DNA of 64,000 nucleotides, taken from NCBI RefSeq assembly GCF_020171985.1, contig NZ_JAIVAL010000001.1:837023-901022 (forward strand), in the 5' to 3' direction. Source of the stretch: Halobacillus halophilus (lineage in GTDB: Bacteria > Bacillota > Bacilli > Bacillales > Halobacillaceae). A program made the position numbers and the translations under genes. Within the stretch, counting starts at the first letter, position 1. Each line of letters begins with the position of its first letter. Below the pieces are notes generated by a model. It searched no databases. It saw only the letters and a program-made list of their open reading frames with translations, and was not told the origin of the DNA. Positions 38,816-48,452 of this stretch are shown one piece after another.

Positions 38816-41386
38816 TTAACTAAGCATTTCTTCAACTTGCTGGTGAGTTAAAAGCACATCTCTTGGTTTACTTCCTTTTTGCTCCGAAATAATTCCGTAC
38901 TCTTCCATCTGATCAATTAAACGAGCAGCTCGGTTGTATCCTACCTTAAAGCGGCGCTGTATAAGTGAAGCACTCGCTCCGTTCTGTTCCATTACAAACT
39001 GTACCGCTTCACTAAAGAGAGCATCGGTTTCTTCTTCATTTGAAATTTGTTTCATTAACTCTTCCTGATGAAACAAATATTGAGGAGGAGCTATTTTTTT
39101 TACATAATTGGTGATGCGCTCGATTTCATCATCCGATAAGAAAGCCCCCTGTATTCTTAATGGCTGACCTGAACCATTTTCTACAAACAGCATATCACCT
39201 TTTCCTAACAGCTTTTCTGCTCCTCCAGAATCAATAATCGTTCGGGAATCCACCTGGGAAGAGACACTGAAGGCAATTCGTGTCGGAATGTTTGCTTTAA
39301 TAAGTCCTGTAATTACATCTACTGAAGGCCGCTGTGTAGCTAAAAGCAGATGAATGCCACACGCTCGTGCTTTCTGAGCAATTCGGCAGATAGCATCTTC
39401 TACATCCTGAGGAGACACCATCATCAAATCTGCAAGTTCATCGATAACAATGACTAAATATGGAAGCTTCTCCCCTCTGCGGTCCTGCTTCACCATTTTA
39501 GCATTATACCGCTCAACATCCCGAACTCCCTCTTGGACAAATTTCTCATACCGTTCTTCCATCTCTTTTACTGCCCATTTCAGAGCAGATGTTGCAGCTT
39601 TTACATCTGTGATAACAGGAGAAACCAAATGCGGCAGGTCATTATAAGGAGCAAGTTCTACCATCTTAGGATCAATTAGTAGAAATTTCACGTCCTCATG
39701 ATGGGCTTTATACAGGAGACTAATGAGAATGGTGTTAATACATACACTTTTCCCGGAGCCTGTAGCGCCTGCGATTAATCCATGAGGCATCTTTTTTAAA
39801 TTCGTCACAATTGGAGAACCACCGATATCAAGTCCCAGCCCTACAGACAATGGGGAAGATTCTTTATGAAAAGCCTCTGATTCAAATATTTGCTGAAGGC
39901 CCACCATTTGAGCTTTAGGATTCGGAACCTCTATACCTACGGCCTGCTTACCGGGAATGGGTGCTTCAATTCGAATGTCACGTGCAGCCATGCTTAGTTT
40001 GATATCATCCGCTAAATTAGTTATTTTGCTAACCTTAACTCCAGGTTCAGGCTGTACTTCGAACCTGGTTACCGTAGGGCCTTTCATAGCGTTCACTACT
40101 TTCGCACGAACGTGAAAATGTCTAAGGGTGGTTTCAAGCAATTCCATTTGCTGTGCAGTCCAATCCTCATCTTCTCCTGTAGTTTCCTTCGTATCTTCAA
40201 GCAAATGTAAAGGTGTGTTATATTCCTTACGAGGAAAATCCGCAGTATCCTCCTGATTATTTACCTTTTCACCTTCTCTAGTGGGGGATTGGACATTAAC
40301 ACTTGCACTATGTTTCTCTCCTGCTTCCGTCCTCCCCTCTTTCTTTTGATCTCGGGTTCGCTTATCTCTTGGGGTCATGATGACGTTGAAAGGAAGGCTT
40401 TTTTTCTTTTCTCCGCCTTTTGACATTTCTTTTGTTTCAGATCTTCGGCTCTCCTCATGATTTACCCCTCTATCCTGTGAAACTTCGGGTTTTTTTTCAG
40501 GCTTTCTTTCAGTATGCTCTTGTGTCTGGGGAGCTTCATTATCCACAGCAGCTGCTTCAGCGTCTATTAATTGCAAACCAGATGAGTGCTCATCTGTGGG
40601 AGTATCTTCAGAATTTATTTCAGTTTCTGCTTCCAACTCCTCTACTTCAATAGTTGCAGCTGCTTCTTCAGGTTCGAACTCTTTTTTTTTGGACTCTGCT
40701 TTATTCGCTTCTGATGCTGGCATAGTTTGCAGGATAGAAGAATGGCCACTTTCATTAGATCCCGAATTACTATCCTTTTCCTCTGAAACTTCTTCTTCCT
40801 TTTCAAATGATGTCTCCATTGTATTTTCTGGCTTTTTCTGAATCCCCTTAGTCTCTGTGACCTTGCTCCTGAGTCTTCTTCTCAGATCCTGCCAGGCTTC
40901 TTCATCATTTGTAAAAGAATCACCAGGAAACTTTGTTTCTACCGTGTTTTCAATTTTTTCTATGCCCGCCGTCAGTTGACGATTATGATATCCATAAATA
41001 GGCGAAGGAACATCAGTAGGTGTAAAAGGAACCGTGGAAGTTTCCGGAAGTTCTGGCTTCTCACTTTGATCCTGCTGCTTTTTCGTCTGTTTATCAGTAG
41101 ATTCAACTTCTTTATACTGTTCTTGATTCTCTGTCCGGTTTAAGCTCTGGCTCCTTCTGGCTCTCTCCGGCCTTCGGGAAGAGTCTGCTTTTTCATGAGA
41201 ATTTGAAGACTGGTCCGGAATGACAGGGAATCGAAACTCACCTTGCTTAGGATACCGATAGGTCATTTTTGTTTTTGCATTCATTTCCTGCCGCTCCTGC
41301 CTTTGAGGCTGTTCTTTTATCTCTTTTGTGGTCTCTTCTTCATCATCAAACCATTGTTTAAATTTATTTTTTATATCATTCCACAT
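38816..41386 (-). CDS. sftA: SftA, soluble FtsK/SpoIIIE-family DNA translocase
   Basis: 856 residues. The first ~400 are a hydrophilic, Glu/Lys-rich disordered linker with no TM segment, the feature separating SftA (YtpT) from SpoIIIE. Then comes the motor: Walker A GATGSGKSVC (near residue 535), LLIDPKMVELAPYN, VIVIDELADLMM (Walker B) and ATQRPSVDVITG. The C-terminal gamma winged helix is RFKVGYNRAARLIDQMEEYGI. It clears DNA from the closing septum. B. subtilis SftA is 952 aa; the linker is shorter here. Confidence 0.94.
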   Translation of the reverse strand: MWNDIKNKFKQWFDDEEETTKEIKEQPQRQERQEMNAKTKMTYRYPKQGEFRFPVIPDQSSNSHEKADSSRRPERARRSQSLNRTENQEQYKEVESTDKQTKKQQDQSEKPELPETSTVPFTPTDVPSPIYGYHNRQLTAGIEKIENTVETKFPGDSFTNDEEAWQDLRRRLRSKVTETKGIQKKPENTMETSFEKEEEVSEEKDSNSGSNESGHSSILQTMPASEANKAESKKKEFEPEEAAATIEVEELEAETEINSEDTPTDEHSSGLQLIDAEAAAVDNEAPQTQEHTERKPEKKPEVSQDRGVNHEESRRSETKEMSKGGEKKKSLPFNVIMTPRDKRTRDQKKEGRTEAGEKHSASVNVQSPTREGEKVNNQEDTADFPRKEYNTPLHLLEDTKETTGEDEDWTAQQMELLETTLRHFHVRAKVVNAMKGPTVTRFEVQPEPGVKVSKITNLADDIKLSMAARDIRIEAPIPGKQAVGIEVPNPKAQMVGLQQIFESEAFHKESSPLSVGLGLDIGGSPIVTNLKKMPHGLIAGATGSGKSVCINTILISLLYKAHHEDVKFLLIDPKMVELAPYNDLPHLVSPVITDVKAATSALKWAVKEMEERYEKFVQEGVRDVERYNAKMVKQDRRGEKLPYLVIVIDELADLMMVSPQDVEDAICRIAQKARACGIHLLLATQRPSVDVITGLIKANIPTRIAFSVSSQVDSRTIIDSGGAEKLLGKGDMLFVENGSGQPLRIQGAFLSDDEIERITNYVKKIAPPQYLFHQEELMKQISNEEETDALFSEAVQFVMEQNGASASLIQRRFKVGYNRAARLIDQMEEYGIISEQKGSKPRDVLLTHQQVEEMLS

Positions 41387-41493
41387 ATTTTCTCACTCTC
41401 TTTTCCTATATGTAAATCTCGTGTGGTCCCTTTTATTTTAACAGTTTTTGTTTAATGTTTGGTTTACAATCGCTTTAAAAATTAAGAATTCGT

Positions 41494-41530
41494 AAAAAAA
41501 AAACAAAGCAGCTGGGCTGCTTTGTTTTTT
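41494..41530 (-). terminator. Terminator of ytpQR
   Basis: A 12-bp perfect stem AAACAAAGCAGC / GCTGCTTTGTTT with a 3-base loop and T tract on both strands. Confidence 0.88.
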
Positions 41531-41539
41531 ATAGTGGCA

Positions 41540-42145
41540 TTAAACTTCAAAAGGAGCCCCAACTTCATATTCGTCAGAGAGGACAAGAATCCCTTTTTCT
41601 TTCGGTGCATCTGGTAAACCTAGTTCTTTAGCCGAACAGATCATTCCACTAGACGGCACACCGCGCAATTCAGCATCATTAATCTTCATACCGCCTGGCA
41701 TAGTTGCTCCAACTTTAGCTACAACGACCTTCTGTCCCCGATCTACATTAGGCGCTCCGCATACAATCTGCAATTGTTCATCAGCTGTATCCACCTGGCA
41801 GACTTTAAGTTTGTCCGCATTTTCGTGAGGTTCTATGCTTTCTACATATCCCACTACAAATTTGGGACTTAGATCAAAATCCAATACGTCTTCCAACTGG
41901 TTTTCAGTAAATAAGTCCTTGATGGGACGAAGCATTTCCTCGGTCAGCATCATTTTCCCCTGACCTGGCAGATTAAAATATTTGGATGCATTAAAGATAT
42001 TATAACCAAGCAATGATCCATCTCTGCTATCCGTAATTTTAACTACATCCCCGTATGCTTGTTGCTTAAATGTTTGGCGGTTCCCTTCTTTAACAGGAAT
42101 AATTAATACATCCCCAATACCTTTTTCATTGTAAAATACATCCAT
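41540..42145 (-). CDS. ytpR: YtpR, tRNA-binding-domain (EMAP/PheT-like) protein
   Basis: 201 residues: a short N-terminal region (1-95) and a tRNA-binding OB-fold (96-200: [60 protein letters not shown]), as in the N-terminus of PheT. Stand-alone YtpR proteins have no firm function. Starts 3 bases after the ytpQ stop; operon with ytpQ. Confidence 0.92.
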   Translation of the reverse strand: MDVFYNEKGIGDVLIIPVKEGNRQTFKQQAYGDVVKITDSRDGSLLGYNIFNASKYFNLPGQGKMMLTEEMLRPIKDLFTENQLEDVLDFDLSPKFVVGYVESIEPHENADKLKVCQVDTADEQLQIVCGAPNVDRGQKVVVAKVGATMPGGMKINDAELRGVPSSGMICSAKELGLPDAPKEKGILVLSDEYEVGAPFEV

Positions 42146-42148
42146 AGC

Positions 42149-42967
42149 CTAATCGTCCTTTCGCTCTTTTTTCGGTTGTTTCTGAGCAAGTATGAAAATA
42201 GGTTCTAATTGCTTATCCTCGTATAGGAAGGACAATGAAGTAATAGGAACAGTGCCCTCAGCGAAAAACTTCATAGCCATTTGAGCCAGGATATCATAAC
42301 CTTCTGAGTTCTGAACGTCAGCAAATATAATAACGTCCTGGTGAGGTACACTGATGGCTAACTCGCCTTTGCATTCAGCTTTAAGCTCCTCCAGTAAAAC
42401 CTCATTTAAAATCCGGCTTGCGTCATACCCATCTTTAGTTGAATGGAAGTAGAAATCATTTCCGTAAACTGTGTCCTTTTTCATTTCCACCGGCAGTGAA
42501 CGTACGTTAAAACTTGCCACTTCCTTCAGTCGTGCTAATGTCCAATCTTCTTTTTCCACCATGCTTTCATCAATTAGCTGAAAAGACTTCCCTAAGTCCA
42601 ATGCATAGTAAACCCTGGTTTCAGCTGTATGTTCTGAATGAACCAGTTTTTTACCGTTTTCTGTTTCTGTTGGAAAAGACGCGGCTCTAATTACAGGGAA
42701 GATCTGTTGTTCTTTTCCGGAAAGATCATGGGTTTCATTCATAACTTTCAAAGCTTCTTGTACGTGATCCTCCAATTCATCAATCGCTTCTTCTCCGCGA
42801 GATTCATACTTGGCAATCACGTTAGGTAAAGTAATTGTAATTCCTTCACCACTATCACGCCACTCAATGCGAAATGTGTCTTTATCACGATTATAAGTTG
42901 TCTTCCAATCTTGATGGTGAAGACGGTCTTCTAATTTCTTCTTCATTTTTACACTTGTCATTTTCAT
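42149..42967 (-). CDS. ytpQ: YtpQ, DUF1444 family protein
   Basis: 272 residues, soluble, alpha/beta. Motifs SEHTAETRVYYALDLGKSFQLI and GNDFYFHSTKDGYDASRIL match the DUF1444/YtpQ family; function unknown. Starts MKMTSVKMKKKLED after AAGGAGG. Upstream of ytpR in one unit; ytpP precedes them but ends in its own terminator. Confidence 0.9.
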   Translation of the reverse strand: MKMTSVKMKKKLEDRLHHQDWKTTYNRDKDTFRIEWRDSGEGITITLPNVIAKYESRGEEAIDELEDHVQEALKVMNETHDLSGKEQQIFPVIRAASFPTETENGKKLVHSEHTAETRVYYALDLGKSFQLIDESMVEKEDWTLARLKEVASFNVRSLPVEMKKDTVYGNDFYFHSTKDGYDASRILNEVLLEELKAECKGELAISVPHQDVIIFADVQNSEGYDILAQMAMKFFAEGTVPITSLSFLYEDKQLEPIFILAQKQPKKERKDD

Positions 42968-43073
42968 CCTTTTTCCTCCTTAATTGATGGAAGAAATCAA
43001 TTCCCTTATTTATATTAGCATAAATCAGCTTACAAATACCTCTTCCTATTATACACATCCTCAGTCCCTTGAA

Positions 43074-43112
43074 AAAGTAAACAAGCTGTGCGGAAAAAAG
43101 CACAGCTTGTTT
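43074..43112 (-). terminator. Terminator of ytpP
   Basis: A 13-bp perfect stem AAACAAGCTGTGC / GCACAGCTTGTTT with an 8-base loop. Confidence 0.85.
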
Positions 43113-43115
43113 ATA

Positions 43116-43430
43116 CTAGGATGCGTTTCGTATAAAGTCTTCAATTTCATCCTGGGACTTTCTCTGTTTTCCTACAAACCTGCCCGTCTCTTCCCCATCC
43201 TTAATAGCGATAAAGCTAGGGATACCAAACACATCGTATTCAGAACATATATGGATGAATTGATCTCGGTCTATATATACAAACGTCCACTCACTAAATT
43301 TATCCTCAATTTCGGGAAGAACCGGCTCAATCACTCTGCAATCGGGGCACCAATTAGCAGAAAACAATAATATCAGATTTTCTGCTTCCAATAATGATCG
43401 AAGATGCCCATCAGACTCAAGTTTAATCAT
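43116..43430 (-). CDS. ytpP: YtpP, thioredoxin-like protein
   Basis: 104 residues, thioredoxin fold with active site ANWCPDCRVIEP (CPDC instead of CGPC) and the cis-Pro in VFGIPSFIAI. A cytoplasmic thiol-disulfide protein; partner unknown. ATG 43430 sits 8 bases after GGAGGTG; an in-frame ATG at 43445 precedes that site and is not supported. Confidence 0.9.
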   Translation of the reverse strand: MIKLESDGHLRSLLEAENLILLFSANWCPDCRVIEPVLPEIEDKFSEWTFVYIDRDQFIHICSEYDVFGIPSFIAIKDGEETGRFVGKQRKSQDEIEDFIRNAS

Positions 43431-43463
43431 ATTATTCACCTCCATTATTTCATTAGTATAATT

Positions 43464-44492
43464 CTAATCATACTCGATTGTCATATCTCCTGGCTTAATC
43501 CATCCTTTTTTTCTAAACCATAATGCAATAGCGTAACTAATAGCCGCTGGAGCAAGAATATGCAGTCCAAGTATAATACCAGCTATGTGCCAATTAAACC
43601 CCATTGTTTGAAACGTCATGATCTGACCTACTAGTCCGCTCGTTCCCATTCCTGCCCCAGCTGCATTATTTTCAAGTCCCAGCCATACAGTCGCAAATGG
43701 AGCTAGTACAGCTCCTGCGATCGTAGGTGGAAGAAGGATAATTGGCTTTTTAACTATATTCGCAACTTGAAGCATAGACGTGCCAATTCCCTGAGCTATA
43801 AAACCTCCAAACCCATTATCTTTATAACTAATTGTAGCAAAACCGATCATTTGGGCAGCACAACCTACCGTAGCTGCACCAGCTGCTACACCATCTATTG
43901 AAAGCATTAAGGCAATAGCTAAACTTGAGATGGGCGCCGTTAAGGCTATACCCATAAGTACCGCAACTAGAACACCCATAATAAAAGGTTGTTGGAGCGT
44001 TGCCCAATTAATCACCTCTCCGAAACCAGTCATAAATCCACCTATAGGCGGGCCAATAACAGCTCCAATTACAAAACCGACTGTAATGGTAGCGAATGGT
44101 GTCAGAATAATATCTATTTTTGTTTCCTTGCTTACCATCTTACCAAATTCCGTAGCTATTAGGGCAGCTATATAACTTCCTGCCGGCCCCCCAAGCTCAG
44201 CTCCGTAAGCTCCACTAAATAAAGACGCAAAAATGACAAGCGGAGGCGCCTTCAATCCATAGGCAATAGCAGCTCCTATTGCTCCTCCCCATATTTTACT
44301 GTCCATAGCGAATGTTCCCATTTCTATAAATGCTTCTGATATAATCCCAAGATTCAGCTGTTCACCCATGGTTTTAATGATTAAACCGATAATTAGTGAG
44401 GAAAATAGCCCTAGCGCCATATAGCTAAGAGCGGTAATTAAATAGGTGTGAACGGATATTTGAATTCCTTTCCTATCTAGAAATGCTTTCAT
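43464..44492 (-). CDS. PTS EIIC-like membrane permease (PF13303 type), orphan
   Basis: 342 residues with about ten hydrophobic segments (LITALSYMALGLFSSLIIGLI at the start, GAIGAAIAYGLKAPPLVIFASLFSGAYGAELGGPAG, TVGFVIGAVIGPPIGGFMTG). It matches the EIIC-like family PF13303. No EIIA, EIIB or EIID partner is encoded nearby, so the phosphorylation partner and substrate are unknown. The AAAAGGGGG site fits ATG 44492. It is preceded by a promoter overlapping a palindromic operator (44537-44557). Confidence 0.8.
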   Translation of the reverse strand: MKAFLDRKGIQISVHTYLITALSYMALGLFSSLIIGLIIKTMGEQLNLGIISEAFIEMGTFAMDSKIWGGAIGAAIAYGLKAPPLVIFASLFSGAYGAELGGPAGSYIAALIATEFGKMVSKETKIDIILTPFATITVGFVIGAVIGPPIGGFMTGFGEVINWATLQQPFIMGVLVAVLMGIALTAPISSLAIALMLSIDGVAAGAATVGCAAQMIGFATISYKDNGFGGFIAQGIGTSMLQVANIVKKPIILLPPTIAGAVLAPFATVWLGLENNAAGAGMGTSGLVGQIMTFQTMGFNWHIAGIILGLHILAPAAISYAIALWFRKKGWIKPGDMTIEYD

Positions 44493-44522
44493 GGTCGGCC
44501 CCCTTTTAGACTTTCAGAGTCA

Positions 44523-44551
44523 ATAGTACATTTTTTATTTACATGTGTAAA
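44523..44551 (-). promoter_or_regulatory. Predicted promoter of the EIIC-like gene
   Basis: Minus strand TTTACA (44551-44546), 17-base spacer, TACTAT (44528-44523). Confidence 0.5.
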
Positions 44552-44557
44552 TACACA
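44537..44557. promoter_or_regulatory. Overlapping palindromic operator
   Basis: Two perfect palindromes interlock: ATTTACA-TG-TGTAAAT (44537-44552) and TGTGTA-AA-TACACA (44544-44557). They cover the -35 box of the EIIC-like gene, a repressor-type position. The cognate regulator is not identifiable. Confidence 0.55.
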
Positions 44558-44840
44558 AATATACATAACCTGCCATCTTTCGCACAAAACACGTATGAAC
44601 GAAAGTCCCTCTAAATAAACACTTAAGAGAGTTGCAATGAGGTTTAGTAATGATTGGAAACTAATAGAATGGCACCATACGTCCTCGTTAAGTAAACAGA
44701 TTTGTCTGCATAAAGACGGAACCATCCCTATCTTCTGTAATTCAATACTATTGGAAATTATATCAAGTGCCTTTGCTAGACAGAAAAATAAGACTATTTC
44801 ATACTAAGGCTAGACTTAATTTCTATAGGAGGTATTTTAA

Positions 44841-45281
44841 ATGGAACTAACTGTTTATTTAGCTGGACAGATCCATGACGATTGGCGTAATGACGTAAAG
44901 GCTCAAGCAAAGGAAAAAAAGTTACCACTTCAGTTTGTTGGACCTCAGGAAAACCATGAACGCTCTGATAATATTGGGGAAGCCATCATGGGTGAACAAC
45001 CGGATAAACTTTACCGTGATGATGCCGCTTCTAGTGTTAATAATTTCAGAACTCAGGTTTTACTTCATAAGTCAGATGCTGTAATTGCTCTATTCGGCGA
45101 AAACTACAAGCAGTGGAATACAGCAATGGATGCCAGTGCCGCTATACAGCTCCGTAAACCCTTAATTCTCGTTCGCCCTAAGTCTCTGGTCCATCCTTTA
45201 AAAGAATTATCAAATCAAGCTGATGTCACGGTGGAAACAATCGACCAAGCCCTGGATGTTTTAAGCTATATTTACGAGTAA
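44841..45281 (+). CDS. ytoQ: YtoQ family protein
   Basis: 146 residues, resembling nucleoside 2-deoxyribosyltransferase-like folds: MELTVYLAGQIHDDWRNDV at the N-terminus, SDAVIALFGENYKQWNTAMDASAAIQL in the middle. No enzymatic activity is established for YtoQ. An AGGAGGT site precedes the ATG. Monocistronic; convergent with the DUF84 gene across a shared terminator. Confidence 0.88.
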   Translation: MELTVYLAGQIHDDWRNDVKAQAKEKKLPLQFVGPQENHERSDNIGEAIMGEQPDKLYRDDAASSVNNFRTQVLLHKSDAVIALFGENYKQWNTAMDASAAIQLRKPLILVRPKSLVHPLKELSNQADVTVETIDQALDVLSYIYE

Positions 45282-45296
45282 ATATTACTCTGATTA

Positions 45297-45337
45297 CAAA
45301 AAAGTGTGCCGTCCTCATTCGGGACGGCACACTTTTT
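45297..45337. terminator. Bidirectional terminator between ytoQ and the DUF84 gene
   Basis: A 16-bp perfect stem AAAAGTGTGCCGTCC / GGACGGCACACTTTT with a TCATTC-type loop; overlaps the stop codon on the minus strand. Confidence 0.9.
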
Positions 45338-45842
45338 AAGACTGTTGATAGAATTCCCATTGACCTTTTAATAATTTAACCACATGAGAAAACATCTCTT
45401 CTCTTTGAATAACCCCATTTGTGAAAATTCCAATCGCACCCTCATTTTTACGTACTTCATGTTTATTTGCATAGGCATCCATGACCTCGCCAAGCTCTTT
45501 TCCTTTTTCCAAACTATTCTTAATTTCGTCTGGCAAAGCTATTCGGGCTCCGCTGGCCGTAAATACATTTTCTTTAGAATCTACGAGTGCTCCCCAGTTA
45601 CAGAGGTAAAGATCACCCTCGATCTCCATCACTCCGCCTTCAAGACCAATCCCAAGATTACTTTTGTTCATGGATGCGCATTCCCGAGCCCGGTTAATTG
45701 CGCCTTCCAATGTCTCCTCATCTGAAAATGGTTGAGCAGCAACTCTGGATTCAACTTCCATGCCTGTCACATCATGATTTACAAATACTTGTTTAACTGA
45801 ATCAACTTTTGTAGGGTTTTGCGATCCAACATATATTTTCAC
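45336..45842 (-). CDS. DUF84 / inosine-xanthosine triphosphatase-like protein
   Basis: 168 residues. The N-terminus KIYVGSQNPTKVDSVKQVF and FSDEETLEGAINRARE, then LGIGLEGGVMEIEGDLYLCNW, match the YjjX/DUF84 family of non-canonical purine NTPases (ITP/XTP hydrolysis). Start: a GTG at 45854 is in frame but overlaps the AAAGGTG ribosome site; the GTG at 45842 gives the family N-terminus and correct spacing. Confidence 0.82.
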   Translation of the reverse strand: MKIYVGSQNPTKVDSVKQVFVNHDVTGMEVESRVAAQPFSDEETLEGAINRARECASMNKSNLGIGLEGGVMEIEGDLYLCNWGALVDSKENVFTASGARIALPDEIKNSLEKGKELGEVMDAYANKHEVRKNEGAIGIFTNGVIQREEMFSHVVKLLKGQWEFYQQS

Positions 45843-45933
45843 CAGTCTATACACCTTTCTTTATACAAATGTTTAACCTTATCTTCTGTTAGGTCACGAT
45901 AACTAAGATCAGCTTACCGTGACCTTAACATTT

Positions 45934-47004
45934 CTATACATTTTTCCGAATATGATCTACCGCTTGCTGATCCGTTGTTTTTACTAAATGAACGAGCAAT
46001 TCCTTTGCAGCTGCATAATCATCTACATGTATGATAGAAGACGAGGTATGGATATAACGTGAACAAATACCTACAACTGCTGAAGGAACACCATTATTAG
46101 CAATGTGAACGCGGCCAGCATCTGTACCACCTTGAGATACGAAATACTGATAAGGGATACCATGTGTTTCGGCTGTATCCAAAATGAAGTCTCTAATCCC
46201 ACGATGAGTAACCATCGACTTATCGACAATTCGAAGCAATGCTCCCTTACCTAATTGTCCAAATTCTTTTTTGTCTCCACTCATATCATTCGCAGGGGAA
46301 GCGTCCAATGCATAGAATATGTCCGGATTAATTTTGTTTGCAGATGCTTGAGCCCCTCTCAAACCAACTTCTTCTTGTACGGTGGCCCCAGAGTATAACT
46401 TGTTTGGAAGTTTTGTTCCCTGAAGCTCCTTCAGAAGTTCTATGGACAAACCGCAACCATAACGATTATCCCAGGCTTTAGCAAGGATTTTCTTTTCATT
46501 GGCCATAGGAGTAAAAGGACAGATTGGTACAATAGGCTGTCCTGGCTTTATGCCGATCAATTTAGCATTATCTCGATCATCCGCTCCAATATCAATCAGC
46601 ATATTTTTAATTTCCATCGGTTTTTTTCTTTGTTCAGGCGTAAGATTATGCGGAGGAATTGAACCTATCACACCCACAATTGGACCGTTTTCAGTAATAA
46701 CCTGGACACGCTGTGCAAGCATAACCTGATTCCACCAGCCGCCGAGAGGCTGAAAGCGTAACATTCCATTATCCGTAATTTGTGTCACCATAAATCCAAC
46801 TTCATCCATATGTCCGGCCACCATTACGGTAGGTCCCTTCTTGGCATTTCGAAGTCCAAACACGCCGCCCAGGCGATCCTGAACGATTTCGTCGGAGTAT
46901 TTTTCAAGCTCTGATTTCATGAACTGACGGACTAAATGTTCGTTTGCCGGTGCGCCCGGTAATTCGGTTAAGGTTTTAAAAAGATCTTTCGTTTCCTGAT
47001 TCAT
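45934..47004 (-). CDS. ytoP: M42-family aminopeptidase YtoP
   Basis: 356 residues. Dinuclear metal ligands are visible: [12 protein letters not shown] (near 68), [11 protein letters not shown] (Asp near 178), [11 protein letters not shown] (catalytic and ligand Glu near 211), DASPAND and [10 protein letters not shown] (near 290-320). A tetrahedral-type cytosolic aminopeptidase (glutamyl aminopeptidase/endoglucanase M family). AAAGGAGAGG precedes ATG 47004. Monocistronic. Confidence 0.94.
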   Translation of the reverse strand: MNQETKDLFKTLTELPGAPANEHLVRQFMKSELEKYSDEIVQDRLGGVFGLRNAKKGPTVMVAGHMDEVGFMVTQITDNGMLRFQPLGGWWNQVMLAQRVQVITENGPIVGVIGSIPPHNLTPEQRKKPMEIKNMLIDIGADDRDNAKLIGIKPGQPIVPICPFTPMANEKKILAKAWDNRYGCGLSIELLKELQGTKLPNKLYSGATVQEEVGLRGAQASANKINPDIFYALDASPANDMSGDKKEFGQLGKGALLRIVDKSMVTHRGIRDFILDTAETHGIPYQYFVSQGGTDAGRVHIANNGVPSAVVGICSRYIHTSSSIIHVDDYAAAKELLVHLVKTTDQQAVDHIRKNV

Positions 47005-47153
47005 TTATGTACCTCTCCTTTTTGTACGTCTTTCTCTATTTTAACGGAACTTTGAAAACGTTTCTACAAATCCGGTCCTTATGTTTTAATTTCCTTTTAT
47101 CGGGAAAATCTAGTATAGTGAAAAGTAGAAAAAAGTTGTGAGGTGATTGGTGA

Positions 47154-47471
47154 ATGAATTGGAAAAAAGTTGCAATAGCCGCCGGTGTAGGAGCAGTGGC
47201 TGGCTACGCAGTAAAACAACAGTTTGGCAGCAACCAGAACGTAACTCCTGAGAAAGCTCTCAAGATTGCAAAGGAAGCCTTTAAAAAGCAAGGACCAATT
47301 AGTGGTTCTTGGATCTACATGAAGCCTGAAGAACTTAATAAAAATGGCATTAACTACGATGTATATCGTGGAGGAATTTCTAAGAACCTGGATGGCGAAA
47401 CATCTCAGTTCGAATTTTACATCGATACTGAAACAGGCACTATTGTAGATGTCGCTGAAACTTCAGCTTAA
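47154..47471 (+). CDS. ytzB: YtzB, PepSY-domain small protein
   Basis: 105 residues. A weakly hydrophobic N-terminus (MNWKKVAIAAGVGAVAGYAVKQ, possibly membrane-inserted) is followed by a PepSY-like domain (ALKIAKEAFKKQGPISGSWIYM, GETSQFEFYIDTETGTIVDV). Function unknown. GAGGTGATT site. Sits between ytoP and ytnP as in B. subtilis. Confidence 0.85.
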   Translation: MNWKKVAIAAGVGAVAGYAVKQQFGSNQNVTPEKALKIAKEAFKKQGPISGSWIYMKPEELNKNGINYDVYRGGISKNLDGETSQFEFYIDTETGTIVDVAETSA

Positions 47472-47487
47472 TAAAGAACCTAAAATC

Positions 47488-47520
47488 ACCCCGCTTTGTC
47501 GCTGACAAAGCGGGGTTTTC
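47488..47520. terminator. Terminator between ytzB and ytnP
   Basis: A 12-bp stem CCCCGCTTTGTC / GACAAAGCGGGG with a GCT loop followed by TTTT on the plus strand; it ends next to the ytnP stop. Confidence 0.85.
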
Positions 47521-47522
47521 TA

Positions 47523-48383
47523 TTACTCTCCGGGATAGGAGTGAGGTTCTCTTTTTAGTTCATTTATGATCTTTCCTTCTTGATCAAATTGCAGCGCACA
47601 GTAACTCGCATCGTGATAGAAGACATACCACGCTTTTCTTTCATAACCATACGCCATCCACTTTTGCTTCTCATGAACTGAAGTAACTGGGTAGTCATCA
47701 TAAGCGAGGACCCATAGCACATTTTGATGAGCATGTGTGGGCATTATGTCAGCCATATGAATAAAAGTTTCCTCAGCATCTTCAAATACAATAATGGAAT
47801 GACCATTACTATGGCCGCTTGTATGAATCATACGAAGACCCGGAACAATTTCCACTGAATCCTGATATGTATGAACCAGTTCCTCTACAGGCTTCCAGTT
47901 CTCTTCCCAATATGTATTTTTGGATCGTATATTTGGGTTCCGCATTTCTTCCCATTCCGTAGAGTTCGTAAATATTTTGGCTTCAGGGAACGCAGGTACA
48001 AGTTGGTCTTCTTCCCACATAGTTAGTCCGCAAGCATGGTCAAAATGCAGATGGGTCATTAAAACATAATCAATATCATGCCGGCTTAGTCCCAATACTT
48101 TTAAAGACTGTTCAATCTTCGACTCCTCTTTGACTCCATAATTTCGAAGTTCTTTTTCAGTCAGCTTATTATTTCCGATCCCTGAATCAATGATCATTTT
48201 TTTTCCATCAATATCTAACAAGATAGGGTCAGTCCGGAGCTCAATTTGGTTCTTTTCGTTGACGGGATATTTTCTGCTCCATAAAGGTTTGGGTACAACT
48301 CCAAACATAGCTCCACCATCCATATGAGTAACTCCACCATCAAGCCAAGTTAATTTGGCTCGTCCAACTCGCATTGTTTTCAT
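47523..48383 (-). CDS. ytnP: YtnP, metallo-beta-lactamase-fold lactonase
   Basis: 286 residues. The MBL signature is [12 protein letters not shown] (HxHxDH, near 112), with further ligands in [10 protein letters not shown] and [14 protein letters not shown]. subtilis YtnP is reported to act on acyl-homoserine-lactone-like quorum signals. Cytoplasmic, with no signal sequence. AAGGGAG site at 48383. Confidence 0.9.
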   Translation of the reverse strand: MKTMRVGRAKLTWLDGGVTHMDGGAMFGVVPKPLWSRKYPVNEKNQIELRTDPILLDIDGKKMIIDSGIGNNKLTEKELRNYGVKEESKIEQSLKVLGLSRHDIDYVLMTHLHFDHACGLTMWEEDQLVPAFPEAKIFTNSTEWEEMRNPNIRSKNTYWEENWKPVEELVHTYQDSVEIVPGLRMIHTSGHSNGHSIIVFEDAEETFIHMADIMPTHAHQNVLWVLAYDDYPVTSVHEKQKWMAYGYERKAWYVFYHDASYCALQFDQEGKIINELKREPHSYPGE

Positions 48384-48452
48384 GTAAGCATCTCCCTTAA
48401 CGTAAATATAGCTCTAGTCTACCATATCGACTAGAGCCCTGCTTGAGTAAGG

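Larger units (their letters stand above)
44493..44840. other. 348-bp gap between the EIIC-like gene and ytoQ
   Basis: Divergent intergenic region. The part next to the EIIC-like gene holds the promoter and overlapping palindromes. From 44560 to 44820 I see no stem-loop, RNA gene or credible coding frame. ytoQ has only a ribosome site (AGGAGG) that I can support. Confidence 0.6.

Noticed and set aside
44489..44725. 78-codon minus-strand frame upstream of the EIIC-like gene
   Set aside because: It covers the operator and promoter, lacks a ribosome site, and has a composition unlike its neighbours.
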